Positions 38,618 to 48,225 of a DNA stretch of 64,000 nucleotides are shown piece after piece (position 1 is the stretch's first letter; the number at the start of each line of letters is the position of its first letter). The notes below the pieces were generated by a model that saw nothing but the letters and a program-made list of their open reading frames with translations, ran no database searches and was not told the DNA's origin. The stretch is from Angomonas deanei (lineage: Eukaryota > Euglenozoa > Kinetoplastea > Trypanosomatida > Trypanosomatidae), in contig LR877170.1 of NCBI GenBank assembly GCA_903995115.1, positions 62,001 through 126,000 of the forward strand, written 5' to 3'. Position numbers and translations under genes: made by a program.

Positions 38618-40258
38618 TTACGAAGAAGCCAGAATCGCCTCCGCCTCCTTTCGCAAGACCAGCTCCACCTCCTTGGTCGATGCATTCTGCTGCGCCCCGA
38701 TCATCTGAAGTGAGGCCAACGCTAGCACCTCGACGAACGTGCGAGCGGCGTCACGGCGGTGGAGCCCGCTGGCGACGTCCTTAAACAGACACGACTTCCC
38801 TACCAGCTCCTCGAGTGGGGTCTCCCCACTGCTGCGGCCGCGTTTGCGGCTGGTGTGGTGGGCCGCGATCTGGTCCCGGACGCGCTCCAGGGTGTGCACG
38901 GTGGTGGTGCTCAGCCCCTTCGGCCCGACGGTCTCCTCCCTCTCCCGCTGCGGTGCCTCCTGCACTGGCGGCAGCTCCTCCTCCATACCGCCCATGGGCA
39001 GTTCACTCAGGCGACCCTGCGCCCCTTGCGACAGCTGCATCGCCTCCTCCACCGCCTCAGCGACGCTCTGTTGGAGGGTGGTGGCGTAGAGGACTCGGAG
39101 GGCATTGTTGGGCATCTCGCACAGCGGCGCGGTGTCGAGGAAGGAGAGGAGGTCGGGGGCGACGCCGCTGGTGGGGACGGCAGACACGATAGGGTCCGTG
39201 GGGTTCGCCGTGCCGGCAATGGTGAAGCGGTCGCGCTCCTCCTCCCCGTTCATTGGCCCCCGTCGTGGCTCGCCGTTGACAATGTCGCTGCGGTCGTTAA
39301 TATTGCCGTCAATCGTCTCGCGGGGCAACACCGTCGCGTCGAGGTCGAGCACGTTGACAGGGCGGGCACGCTTGGCGCGGTTGTTGGATGGTGTCTCCAC
39401 TGGGAGTACCTCAGGGACGGTGAACGGATCCTCCGGCAGCAGCAACTCCTCGTGGTCCATCCCAGCCCCGATGGGCAGCTCCTCCACCGGCAGCGGCACC
39501 CCGATATCGAGCTCGTCGCCGACCGGGGGGTACGGGACGTCCCCGACCATACTGCCACGACCTTTCTCAATACTGGAGAGACTGGACTTGCTCTTGCTGC
39601 TGCCACTGGCGCGCTCCCCAAAGGCCATCAGGTCCGCCCTCATCTTGGCAATCTCGTCGTAGTCCTGCTGTGTGTTGTGCAGCTCCTCCACCGGCTGAGA
39701 GGTGGGCTCTACCGCGTACCATGCATTGTTGAGGGGGGCCTGCTCGCCGTTGTGACCGGAGGGGTTTTTACCGTGCAGGAGATCCGCAATCACGTCGAAA
39801 CGGGCTTCCGCGAGGGCCTCCGCCGCGTCCTGCGGCCCACCGCCGTTCTTGTCGGCGAGGTCGAAGGTGACGGCCTCCAGGTCGCCCTTGTTGCCGACTA
39901 ACACTCCTTCGAGTGTGGTGGTCTTCTCCACACCGTCGGGGCCCACATGGGTAACAGAGGCGCTGTTCGCCCCGTGCGGCTTCCCCGTCGTCGTCGTCAC
40001 CCGCAGAAACAGCGTCGCCTCGGTCGCCTCTTTCAGTAAGTGACGCACCTTGAGCGCGTAGATACGCACCACCCCGACCAACAGCTCCCCGGAGGTACGG
40101 AGGGCGATGGGGACTACGGGATGCACAATGTGGACGATGGTCTGATTCAAGTCGACGACTTTGACCTCATTGCGTGTGAGGCGACGGTCCCAGTGGGCGG
40201 CAAGCCACACTTTCGCTAAGGGACCTTTCTTTGTGAGGACGTAGGTGGAAAAGAACAT
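38618..40258 (-). CDS. RAD21: Cohesin kleisin subunit RAD21/SCC1
   Basis: The first ~85 residues match the kleisin N-terminal domain closely: MFFSTYVLTKKGPLAKVWLA, AHWDRRLTRNEV, then IALRTSGELLVGVVRIYALK and KVRHLL. The middle is acidic/Pro-rich and divergent, as is usual. The C-terminal ~75 residues (LFKDVASGLHRRDAARTFVE, then VLALASLQMI) match the winged-helix domain that binds the SMC1 head. At 546 residues it is of typical length. It would close the cohesin ring with SMC1 and SMC3 in the nucleus. A meiotic REC8 is the main alternative, but the N-terminus is SCC1-like. A strong acceptor-like tract lies 12 nt before the ATG. Confidence 0.9.
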   Translation of the reverse strand: MFFSTYVLTKKGPLAKVWLAAHWDRRLTRNEVKVVDLNQTIVHIVHPVVPIALRTSGELLVGVVRIYALKVRHLLKEATEATLFLRVTTTTGKPHGANSASVTHVGPDGVEKTTTLEGVLVGNKGDLEAVTFDLADKNGGGPQDAAEALAEARFDVIADLLHGKNPSGHNGEQAPLNNAWYAVEPTSQPVEELHNTQQDYDEIAKMRADLMAFGERASGSSKSKSSLSSIEKGRGSMVGDVPYPPVGDELDIGVPLPVEELPIGAGMDHEELLLPEDPFTVPEVLPVETPSNNRAKRARPVNVLDLDATVLPRETIDGNINDRSDIVNGEPRRGPMNGEEERDRFTIAGTANPTDPIVSAVPTSGVAPDLLSFLDTAPLCEMPNNALRVLYATTLQQSVAEAVEEAMQLSQGAQGRLSELPMGGMEEELPPVQEAPQREREETVGPKGLSTTTVHTLERVRDQIAAHHTSRKRGRSSGETPLEELVGKSCLFKDVASGLHRRDAARTFVEVLALASLQMIGAQQNASTKEVELVLRKEAEAILASS

Positions 40259-40269
40259 TTTTTTTTTTG

Positions 40270-40293
40270 CTTGAGAAAGGGGAAAAAAAAAAC
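40270..40293 (-). promoter_or_regulatory. Probable trans-splice acceptor of RAD21
   Basis: The sense strand reads a T run, then ccccTTTCTCAAG, with the AG about 12 nt before the ATG; the short leader is almost all A. Confidence 0.55.
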
Positions 40294-40603
40294 TATAAAA
40301 ATGATACTAAAAAAACTGATAAATGAGAGAGATTTTTTTTTTTTGAAGAGTTTTTGATTTATTATTACTATATCCGCATTTTCAAATTTTCAACCGGCTG
40401 CATTTTTTTTTTTATGTTTGCATGATTGATATTTACATATTTTATAATGGGTACATTAGTCCTAAATACAGCGACTTTTTTTTGATTTGTTTTCCCACTC
40501 TAAACATACATTCTGAAAAACAAAACAAAAGAAAGGGTGAAAAAAAAAAGTCCTTATGTTACACCAACTGCTCTAATTTTTTTTTTTTTTTTAAACTGCT
40601 GCC

Positions 40604-42718
40604 CTACTCATTTCCCTCCTCCTCATCTCTCGCGTTCTTGGCGGCATAGAGGGGTTGCACTTCCGGCCGTGGCTGTGGGGGCGGGGCGAGCGGCGTCGGC
40701 GGCCGCTGCGGGGGTGCGGTGCTATCGGGTAAGTTCTGCACCTTTCTCCTCTGAATCGCCGTGGAGGCCGCCACGACGGTGATGGCGTCGGTGGAGTACT
40801 GCTCCACTTCACTAAGGGGGACGGCGAGGTAGCTGGTGACCCCGGGGCGGCGGGCGGCGTGCTGCAGCTTCTCGTTCATGTTGGCAAAGGCATCCGCGTG
40901 GAGCTGCTGACGGTAGAGCAGGACGCGCTCGCTCGCGTTGGTGTAGAAGGGGTTGCTGAGCAGCGGGGAAACCAAGTTGGTGGTGTGGTCGGCGTGGACT
41001 AACCGAAGCGCTAAGGCGGAACCCACCGTCAGCGCGAACTCCCCTCCTATCGCCCCATTCGTCGTCACCTCCACCGTGGGCAGACGGTACTGCCTGTGGT
41101 CGGGGTCGGGGCTGGAGAACTGCAGGGAGTGCTCCAGCACCACTAGCGGCTCCTCCCCAGACGCCTTTTCTAGCAGCGTGAAGAGACGGGTGGTGGGCTC
41201 CTTGAGCAGGACCTCCTCGCTCGGCGTGCGTATCTTTTTTCCCGCGGCGTCGACGATGGTGGGACGGATGAGGAGGTCGATAATGTGATTGGTTCGCTCC
41301 GCACTGTATCCTATCGCGTACACCTCTATCGCCGTCAGGTCCACTCCCGCCTGGTCGGTCAGGGCCGAGGGGAGGGCGGCCACCCACCGCTGCAGCGGGG
41401 GAAAGTTCGCCGCGCGGACGAGGTCGGCGGTGGTGTGTCCGTTGCAGCTCTGGCTGAAGAAGATGGGGACACGGCTCGTCTTGAGGTGCGGGGCCAATAC
41501 TTCCAGACGAGGCACGAACTTGGTGGTGCCCTTGAGCCCGCTGGGACTCCACTTGCCGTTAACGTAGACGCCCTCCTCCAGGTAGGAACCTTCCTTGTGA
41601 CCACAGCGGTGCACAAAGACACCGGAGCCGGTCGGCTGTCCGTTCACAAAGTTGCCCATGTACCGCACCGAACCACCAGCGAGGTGCCACTCGCCGCAGA
41701 CGAACTCATTATCCACAAACGTCCCCACATAGGAGGAGCCGTCGGTGAACTGGTGGACACCGTGACCGTGTTTCTGGCCGGCCACCCACTCCCCGTCGTA
41801 GGCGCTACCATCGGCGTACGTGTAGCGACCACGGCCGCTCTTCACGTCGCTGCTCCAGCTGCCAAGGTAGCGGGAACCGTCTGGGTAGACCATGCGGCCG
41901 TACCCGTCGCGCTTATTGCGGAGCCACGATCCCACATAGAGCATACCCACGTGAGAGGCCCACATGTACACACCTTGTCCGTTGCGCTGGTTGTTCTTGT
42001 ACTCCCCCGCGTAGCAGTCGCCGTTGGGGTACAGGCTCTGCCCCAGACCGTCCTTGGTGCCGTCGCGCTGCCGTGTGCCGAGGTACACGCCTAATTCACC
42101 GATTCGCTTCACCGCGCCCACGCCGCCCTCGCCCAGCTGGTCGTGGTACTCCTCTAGGGCCTCAAAGACCAAATCCTCTGGCGTCGGCTCATTCTCCTCT
42201 TCCTCTTCTTCCTCCTCGTCGTCGTCGGCACGCTCAGCCAGCCGCTTCGCCCGCTCCTGCTCCCTCTGCTGCTGGCGCTCCGCCACCTGCGCGGCGGTGG
42301 GCAGCTCCGGACGCATCTCCTCCCAGCGATTGTAGATGGCAACTTCCATCGTCTCCGGGTCAAAGGAAAAGGCGCTTCGCTGCAGTCGTTTCACAATGTA
42401 CTCGACCAGCATAAAGTGGCGGTGCAGGGTCGCCCACTGGATGAGCGTCTGCTGCGTCACGGGATCCTTCTGGAGAAGAACGGACTGCAGCTCCTCCTCG
42501 TCCTCCATGTCGTTGAGGTAGCGAATCAGGCGGCCGAGGCGTGGGGCTCTCTTCGTTAGTTTGGTGTAGTCTTCCGGTCGCTCACCAGGGGTGTCGTGCA
42601 CCTGCTCTTCTTCCTCCTCCTCTTCGTCGTCCCCGCCGCTACCTTCTGATTTCTTGAAGAGGGGGTGAATAAACTGCCAAAGCTGTGGCAGCTCCGTGTT
42701 CTCATCGTTGTCGGACAT
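40604..42718 (-). CDS. MORN-repeat protein (704 aa)
   Basis: The start is the ATG of MSDNDENTELPQLW (42718); upstream in-frame codons are AT-rich leader. Residues 1-230 are acidic and partly helical (DEEEEEEEEN). About seven MORN repeats follow at roughly 230-400: YAGEYKNNQRNGQGVYMW, YVGSWLRNKRDGYGRMVYP, YLGSWSSDVKSGRGRYTY, YDGEWVAGQKHGHGVHQF and others. The C-terminal ~300 residues are a separate domain that I do not recognise, ending in a Pro-rich tail. MORN proteins commonly sit at membranes or cytoskeletal structures such as the flagellum and its pocket; location here is inference. Confidence 0.82.
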   Translation of the reverse strand: MSDNDENTELPQLWQFIHPLFKKSEGSGGDDEEEEEEEQVHDTPGERPEDYTKLTKRAPRLGRLIRYLNDMEDEEELQSVLLQKDPVTQQTLIQWATLHRHFMLVEYIVKRLQRSAFSFDPETMEVAIYNRWEEMRPELPTAAQVAERQQQREQERAKRLAERADDDEEEEEEEENEPTPEDLVFEALEEYHDQLGEGGVGAVKRIGELGVYLGTRQRDGTKDGLGQSLYPNGDCYAGEYKNNQRNGQGVYMWASHVGMLYVGSWLRNKRDGYGRMVYPDGSRYLGSWSSDVKSGRGRYTYADGSAYDGEWVAGQKHGHGVHQFTDGSSYVGTFVDNEFVCGEWHLAGGSVRYMGNFVNGQPTGSGVFVHRCGHKEGSYLEEGVYVNGKWSPSGLKGTTKFVPRLEVLAPHLKTSRVPIFFSQSCNGHTTADLVRAANFPPLQRWVAALPSALTDQAGVDLTAIEVYAIGYSAERTNHIIDLLIRPTIVDAAGKKIRTPSEEVLLKEPTTRLFTLLEKASGEEPLVVLEHSLQFSSPDPDHRQYRLPTVEVTTNGAIGGEFALTVGSALALRLVHADHTTNLVSPLLSNPFYTNASERVLLYRQQLHADAFANMNEKLQHAARRPGVTSYLAVPLSEVEQYSTDAITVVAASTAIQRRKVQNLPDSTAPPQRPPTPLAPPPQPRPEVQPLYAAKNARDEEEGNE

Positions 42719-42933
42719 ATGGTAGACAATATATGTATTTTTTTTAATACTTCTTTTCAAAAAAAGAAACAAGTGGGGGAAAATTTTATAAGAAATATTA
42801 GCACTAATAATAATAAAAAGCATACGTGAAAAAACAGCTACAAGGAAAATTTAAAATTATACATGAAATCCACCTCAACAAGTCATATCCATAATAATTT
42901 TATTATTATTATTAATAATACATTACATGTGCG

Positions 42934-44382
42934 TTACTTATCTGCATCTGGTTCCTCCGGTATTTGCCGAGAGAAGTGCTCCCTCTTCTTCATATCCCCG
43001 GCAAAGTCAAAGTGCTCAATCGGAACCGTTTTACTATACCCCATTTGTTTCGGATCTCTCCCCAATTCCCGTAGCTGCAAACTAAACACATCGTGCACAT
43101 CCACATGCATGAGTGCCTCCTGATGGGGTTCGTAAAAGAGAGATTCGATGGGCTGGAACTTTCGCTCCTTGTTGGTGCGGTGCCCGGTGGCGGCGGAGAG
43201 GCCCAAGTGATAGCCTAACGGTAACGTGATGGGGTGCGCCTCGCCGCAGAGAGTCTCCACATACCCACGCTGAACGTCCACCCCACCTTTTTCGGTTTTA
43301 ATAATCTTCCGCTGCGAGACGTCCTCGCGGATGACAAGGATGGACAGTTTCTTCTCGTGGTAGCGGACGACAAGCTCCAGTGGCTGTTCTACCGCCTGCA
43401 GCAGACGTGTCGTCTCGTCCTTCTGGGCGACGGACGGGTCGTACATTTTTGTTGCATTCTGCCGAAAGTCATACGCACATTGCAAAATTTTGGGAGATTG
43501 GCGGAAATTGGTGCGGGAGGGGTTAAAATTGTTCTGCACGTCGCCGGCGGTGTGGTTGGGTAGGTTGAGGAGCAGGTAAATACTACTCGTGTGACGGTGG
43601 TGGTGCTTGGTGTGCTCCTCTTCCTCTCCAACCGAGTCTAGCACTATCGCGAACCCACCGGAGAAATCCGAGTACTTGACTCCCATAATACGCGGCTCCA
43701 CATTGTCGTCGTCGATGGAGGTACCACGCTTGAACAACTTGCGGAACAGCTCCTCCCGTCGCCGCCGCTGGACCGCCCGCCGCTCCTTATCCTCTGCCAT
43801 TTGCTTCTTTTCTACCTCGGTGAGGTCGTCGAGGTCGTCCAACTCGTCCAGCTCGTCTTCGTCGTTGTCGTCCATGAGAATCTCGTCGGCGAAGCGCCAG
43901 GGGTTTTCTTTATCCGCCCGGTCGGTCATCACCTCTGCCGAGATGGGTTTGCTGTACTTCACCACGTGCTGATGATCGTCACCGATTGGCTGACGAAGGT
44001 ACCACAGCGCTATCCCGTCCCCACCTTGGTAGTCATCCAGCTCGTCTTGATTGCGGGCGGCCTCGGCGGGTGGGCGAACCGAAAACTTCATCCGTACTTC
44101 CCAATTATCGTGATCCATCGGCGCCGTGTTAAAGGCGAAACCGTGATCGTCCAGCGTGTGCGTGGTGAGGCGCATGAAGTGCTCATTCGCCACCGCCGAG
44201 CCCCCAATCATGTAGTGTGGTACTCCTTCCGTCCACCAGTCGGTGACGAGGGGATCGGCGAAACTGTGCTCCCGGAGCAGCGGACCTCGCAGGACACCTG
44301 GCGGGAGGTCTGACTTAGCAGACACCGCCGTTAGAGTGGTAAAAAGAAGGGCTAATGCCACCCACGTGTTTTTTTCAATCAT
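42934..44382 (-). CDS. L-type (ERGIC-53/VIP36-like) lectin-domain protein
   Basis: A signal peptide (MIEKNTWVALALLFTTLTAVSA) precedes a domain with leguminous-lectin features: LLREHSFADPLVTDWWTEG, HFMRLTTHTLDDHGFAFNT, GDGIALWYLRQP, DFSGGFAIVLDSVGEEEEH and LPLGYHLGLSAATG. This matches cargo receptors that bind high-mannose glycoproteins in the early secretory pathway. A ~50-residue charged insert (DDNDEDELDELDDLDDL and then basic) interrupts the domain around residues 170-220. No C-terminal membrane segment is visible, so unlike ERGIC-53 it may be lumenal or membrane-attached through a partner. The 482-residue length includes this insert. Confidence 0.8.
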   Translation of the reverse strand: MIEKNTWVALALLFTTLTAVSAKSDLPPGVLRGPLLREHSFADPLVTDWWTEGVPHYMIGGSAVANEHFMRLTTHTLDDHGFAFNTAPMDHDNWEVRMKFSVRPPAEAARNQDELDDYQGGDGIALWYLRQPIGDDHQHVVKYSKPISAEVMTDRADKENPWRFADEILMDDNDEDELDELDDLDDLTEVEKKQMAEDKERRAVQRRRREELFRKLFKRGTSIDDDNVEPRIMGVKYSDFSGGFAIVLDSVGEEEEHTKHHHRHTSSIYLLLNLPNHTAGDVQNNFNPSRTNFRQSPKILQCAYDFRQNATKMYDPSVAQKDETTRLLQAVEQPLELVVRYHEKKLSILVIREDVSQRKIIKTEKGGVDVQRGYVETLCGEAHPITLPLGYHLGLSAATGHRTNKERKFQPIESLFYEPHQEALMHVDVHDVFSLQLRELGRDPKQMGYSKTVPIEHFDFAGDMKKREHFSRQIPEEPDADK

Positions 44383-44758
44383 TTTAAAAATCTTTCTGTC
44401 TTTTATTAAAGTGGAAGGGAGAATGATTTTTTTTTTTTTTTACCACATCTTTTTGCTTCTTTATATTCACGTAATGAAAAAAGCAACCAAAGCGTCCAAA
44501 AAAAAAAAAAAAAAACAGCAATATTAAAAGTATGTAAATAGTTCACAAAATTAATCACCAGAGGCACGATACCAACACCAAAAAAAAAAAAAAAAAAGGA
44601 TCCGTCATTTAAGTTAACATTACAACGGTTTCAGCGATAAGAAGAGAAAAGAATAATCACAACAATTATCAAAGAAACAATTGGAAAAATATCGTTTTGT
44701 GTTTTTTTTTTTTTTTTAATATCCTTCGTTATCACTATTTTTTTTTTTTTTTTAAACA
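44383..44758. other. Intergenic, no gene recognised
   Basis: AT-rich with A/T homopolymers of 15-18 bases at about 44426, 44500, 44580, 44702 and 44739. Confidence 0.5.
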
Positions 44759-46195
44759 TTATTCCGTCGACAGGTTCACCTCCTCCTCCCGATGAGGGGA
44801 CTCGAGGTACTCCTTCGTTCGCATCTCGTACAGCCTAGAAATACATCTTTCCATCTGAAAAGAGGCGTCGTGGTCGTCCAGCACTTTCTTCCCTGTTTCT
44901 CGCTCAAACTCGGTTAGCTGATCCCACCGCTTGGGCCCGTCTATCGCCGCTGTACTTTTGGTCTGCTGCAACAACGCCGGCTCGACGGCGGCACAGATGA
45001 CCACCTTGCATCGAAATTCATAAAGTGTGTCGATGAGAACGAGGAAACGATTCTTCACATCGCTCCCCTCGTAGTCGAACTGGGGGACACCATTGATAAA
45101 CACCGTGTTGTACGATTTGGCTATAATTTCATAATCGGCGGTGGAGAGCGCCTCGCCACAGATTTCGTAGAATTCAAAAAAACAAACACCTCCCTGGGAG
45201 CGTGGAACGATTACGTCACGACCGAACACACGGAACGTCTTGGGCTGTGCGGGCATACCTTTGCAGAAATCCAAGAATAACTTTCGTAGCCTTTCCTCGT
45301 TCTCGTGGTTGTTGGGACAGAGATAAGTATCCGCCTGATGACCCGCCAGCCGGTGGTCGGTCTCACTCACGACGTGGTACACCTCGCACTGCTTCTTGAC
45401 GAGCTCGATAAAAGGCAGAAACCCGCCTCGGTTGAGCCCATTGAGGTAGAGCTGATCGGGGGCGCGATTGGAGGTGAAGATGACTACCAGACCAATTTTG
45501 TAAAACGCGTTGAAGAGACGTTTTAGGATCATGGCGTGGGCGACATCGGCGACCGCCACCTCATCGAAGCAGAGCAGCTCCACGTTACTGATGAGTCGCT
45601 GGGCGAGCTCGTCGAAGAGGTCGATTTCCGCCTCGGGGGTGCGGCGCCGGTCGTCGGAGGTGTTGTAGCTGACTATATTTTTCCGATTGTTAATATCCTG
45701 CATTTCATCCTTGGTCTTGAAGCGAATCGCATGGGATGTTTTTTGCACATCTAACATAAATTGGTGAAAGTGAATGCGTGTTTTTTTAATTTCCGGAGGG
45801 GCGTTATCGTAGAGGAGATCCATCATCATCGTTTTCCCGCACCCGACACCACCCCAGACGTACAGGCCCTTCACGCTGGACAGCGGGTGGTAGACCGCAG
45901 CGTCCTCCTCCCCACCGACCCCGTGGATAGCACGATTGATCTTCTTTTCCTGATCACGTCGGGCAAAAAAAGAGGGAATGATGCCTTGACGGCTGGGCGG
46001 ACGTAATTCTATTTCACGCTTCGGGTGAGGTTTGCGTTTACCCTCGTTGACGTACTTGACCAAATCGTCGTAAAGACGATCGAAGACGGGGAGGGATCGG
46101 ACTTGATTGTCGTCGCTGATGATGGTGCCAGCTGCCACCCCGGCACGGTAGGCGTCGGAGGGGCGCTTGAGAAAAAAACAACACCGGCGGAACAT
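44759..46195 (-). CDS. AFG1L: AFG1-like mitochondrial AAA-type ATPase
   Basis: The start is the ATG of MFRRCCFFLKRPSDAYRAG (46195), which gives a mitochondrial-type presequence and lies right after an A run and an acceptor-like tract. The 478 residues carry Walker A GGVGCGKT at 115-122, the family's FHQFMLDV at 143-150, Walker B LLCFDE at 207-212, and FTSNRAPDQLYLNGLNR and FLPFIE, which are diagnostic of AFG1/LACE1. It is expected in the mitochondrial matrix/inner membrane, where AFG1 helps quality control of respiratory-chain subunits. A basic segment precedes the ATPase core. The C-terminus is complete. Confidence 0.92.
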   Translation of the reverse strand: MFRRCCFFLKRPSDAYRAGVAAGTIISDDNQVRSLPVFDRLYDDLVKYVNEGKRKPHPKREIELRPPSRQGIIPSFFARRDQEKKINRAIHGVGGEEDAAVYHPLSSVKGLYVWGGVGCGKTMMMDLLYDNAPPEIKKTRIHFHQFMLDVQKTSHAIRFKTKDEMQDINNRKNIVSYNTSDDRRRTPEAEIDLFDELAQRLISNVELLCFDEVAVADVAHAMILKRLFNAFYKIGLVVIFTSNRAPDQLYLNGLNRGGFLPFIELVKKQCEVYHVVSETDHRLAGHQADTYLCPNNHENEERLRKLFLDFCKGMPAQPKTFRVFGRDVIVPRSQGGVCFFEFYEICGEALSTADYEIIAKSYNTVFINGVPQFDYEGSDVKNRFLVLIDTLYEFRCKVVICAAVEPALLQQTKSTAAIDGPKRWDQLTEFERETGKKVLDDHDASFQMERCISRLYEMRTKEYLESPHREEEVNLSTE

Positions 46196-46641
46196 TTTTT
46201 TTTTTAAAACTGGAAGAGAGACGAGGAATTTTTTTCTCTTTTTTGGAATCGCAAGTGTGGAAGCATTTTCCTTTTTCATGTTTAAACGGGGATACCACCC
46301 ACCGCTCAATTTTAATTACAGAAATGACGAGAAGGAAGAAAAAACCAAAACAAATGGATTTCTATTAATATTATACAGTTTTAGAAAAAAAAAAGAAATT
46401 TTTTTTTTTATATATAAAAAAGTTGTAGTACAGTGGTGTTATTATTCTATAAATATGGCAGAAAGAAAGAAAAAAAAAGAAAAAGAAATATACTAAACTT
46501 TGATAGACCTCTTTATTATTATTGCCCATTATCAAGTTACGCTCTATAAATACTACATTGAACGTTGACACGGGTACTACATACACGATGAATAGTCTAT
46601 TTTTCCTTTTTTTCCTTTCGTACCATGTTCACGCCATTATC
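46196..46641. other. Intergenic, no gene recognised
   Basis: Contains the AFG1L leader and acceptor and AT-rich DNA, with no domain-bearing open frame. Confidence 0.5.
46210..46229 (-). promoter_or_regulatory. Probable trans-splice acceptor of AFG1L
   Basis: The sense strand reads ttcctcgtctctcttccag, followed 14 nt later by the ATG after ttttaaaaaaaaaa. Confidence 0.7.
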
Positions 46642-47961
46642 TTAATCATCCTCTTCGTCATCGTCATCGTCATCATCATCATCGTCGTCGTCGTCTTCCT
46701 CTTCTTCCTCCTCCTCCACCACCGGTGTCTTCTCCTGAGGAATCGTCGTCTCGCGGGGTCCCTCCTTCGCTACCCGCCTGGCGGCAGACAGAAATGCGTC
46801 CCGGGTGACCTCCGCGACGGCCTCCTTCTCATAACCGTCCAGCACGGCCGACAAGGGCAACACCTTATCCAAGGCGGTAATGGTGATCGCGGAGAGATCG
46901 CTGAAGCTCTTGGTATCCACCACCTTGCCTCCCTCCTTGCGGTCGCCTCGCTGGGACAGCCACGCCTCGCGGGCGTACTGCTGGAGAAAACAGGTATTGT
47001 AATGCTCCTTGAGGCACCTTTCCATCCAGTGTCCGTCGTCCTCTAACCGAGTTTGGTAGATCGCCGCGCGCTTCTCCTTGTAGCGGTCGGTGTCCATGCG
47101 CACCTTTGCGGCGTGGCGGATCGAGCGAGCCTGGATGAGGTCCTCGTAGAACCGCTTCCGGCGGATGGTGTAGCGCTGCAGCTCCTCCTGCAGAGAGTGC
47201 TCGTAAAAGTTGAGGCGACCCTCCACGTACTGCTTAATGTCGTCGTCGGTGATGTCGTTGCCGTTTCCTTTTTCGTCGAGGCCAAAGTCGGGGATGTGGG
47301 TGGAGGCCTCCAAGTCCGCGGAGACGCCTAGCACATCCATCTCGAGGTTCTTCTCCAGTGCGTCGTACTTGGTCTTCTTTTCATGCTTGGCGGTGTGGGA
47401 AAGAAGCGCGTTGCAGTACATGTTGGTATCGGTGCGAAGACGCTCCTCACACTCCTGCTGTCGCTGTACCGTGAACTCCCGCACGTCATTGAGCAAGGCC
47501 TGCTTGTAGTTTTCCGTTTCCTCTCGCTGCAGCTGGTCGTGCACGGCACGGCGCTCACGACGGAACTCCTCCGTCTCCTCGGCCAGTCGCTTTTGATAAA
47601 TATTTTTCCGCTTTTCCAAAAAGGCAACCGTCTCCTTCTCACTCTCCTCCTTCATCCTTGCCTCGTAGCTGGCGTTGATCATGTCGTAGAAGGAGTTGCC
47701 CCCTCGCGCGTCGGAGCGGAGGAGGAACGACTTTTGCCCCGCGATCATCGTTTCCAGTAACTCCGATAAAACTTTCTGGGGGTGGATGTGCGTGCCGCTC
47801 GTTTCCGTTTCAACGGTCGCATCGGTGATGTCAAGCTCCTTGTCCACGTTGGACTCGGTTTGTAAGCCATCCATCGTAACGCTGACAGGGCGGGAGCGTA
47901 GGCCTCCCCCTAACAACAGAGAAGATTTTCTCAAATTAAGACGAAGGGCGGTACGGAACAT
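46642..47961 (-). CDS. Mitochondrial-type coiled-coil protein with acidic tail
   Basis: I do not recognise a family. The N-terminus MFRTALRLNLRKSSLLLGG is a clear candidate mitochondrial presequence. The 439-residue product is largely helical with high Glu/Arg/Lys content (EARMKEESEKETVAFLEKRK, RLAEETEEFRRERRAVHD), and with recurring Y/F-x-E-D/R patterns at ~20-residue spacing. After a small folded-looking segment (SDLSAITITALDKVLPLSAV) it ends in about 27 consecutive acidic residues. The acidic run is encoded by a GAT/GAC/GAA microsatellite, so its length may vary. A mitochondrial structural or ribosome-associated role is possible, not shown. Confidence 0.7.
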   Translation of the reverse strand: MFRTALRLNLRKSSLLLGGGLRSRPVSVTMDGLQTESNVDKELDITDATVETETSGTHIHPQKVLSELLETMIAGQKSFLLRSDARGGNSFYDMINASYEARMKEESEKETVAFLEKRKNIYQKRLAEETEEFRRERRAVHDQLQREETENYKQALLNDVREFTVQRQQECEERLRTDTNMYCNALLSHTAKHEKKTKYDALEKNLEMDVLGVSADLEASTHIPDFGLDEKGNGNDITDDDIKQYVEGRLNFYEHSLQEELQRYTIRRKRFYEDLIQARSIRHAAKVRMDTDRYKEKRAAIYQTRLEDDGHWMERCLKEHYNTCFLQQYAREAWLSQRGDRKEGGKVVDTKSFSDLSAITITALDKVLPLSAVLDGYEKEAVAEVTRDAFLSAARRVAKEGPRETTIPQEKTPVVEEEEEEEDDDDDDDDDDDDDEEDD

Positions 47962-48225
47962 TTTTTTTATTTTTTATTTTAATTTATTTTATTCGCTAAT
48001 ACGAATGCTTTTCCTTTCACTAAATCATCATAATGAAAAAGAATGGGAGGCGGGAAAGTGAAAAAAAAAAAAATACCGGTGATCCTGTGAATACTGCTAC
48101 ACATCAAAATAATAAACCAGAACAACAAACAAATCAAAAAAAAAAAAAAAAAAGAGTTCAAGAGCATTTCAAGCGACCGATAAATTTTTGTTATTGTCCC
48201 ACTTTTTTTTTTGATTATTATCATT

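Noticed and set aside
38759-39901. 380-codon open frame on the plus strand
   Set aside because: Antisense to RAD21, whose N- and C-terminal domains are clear.
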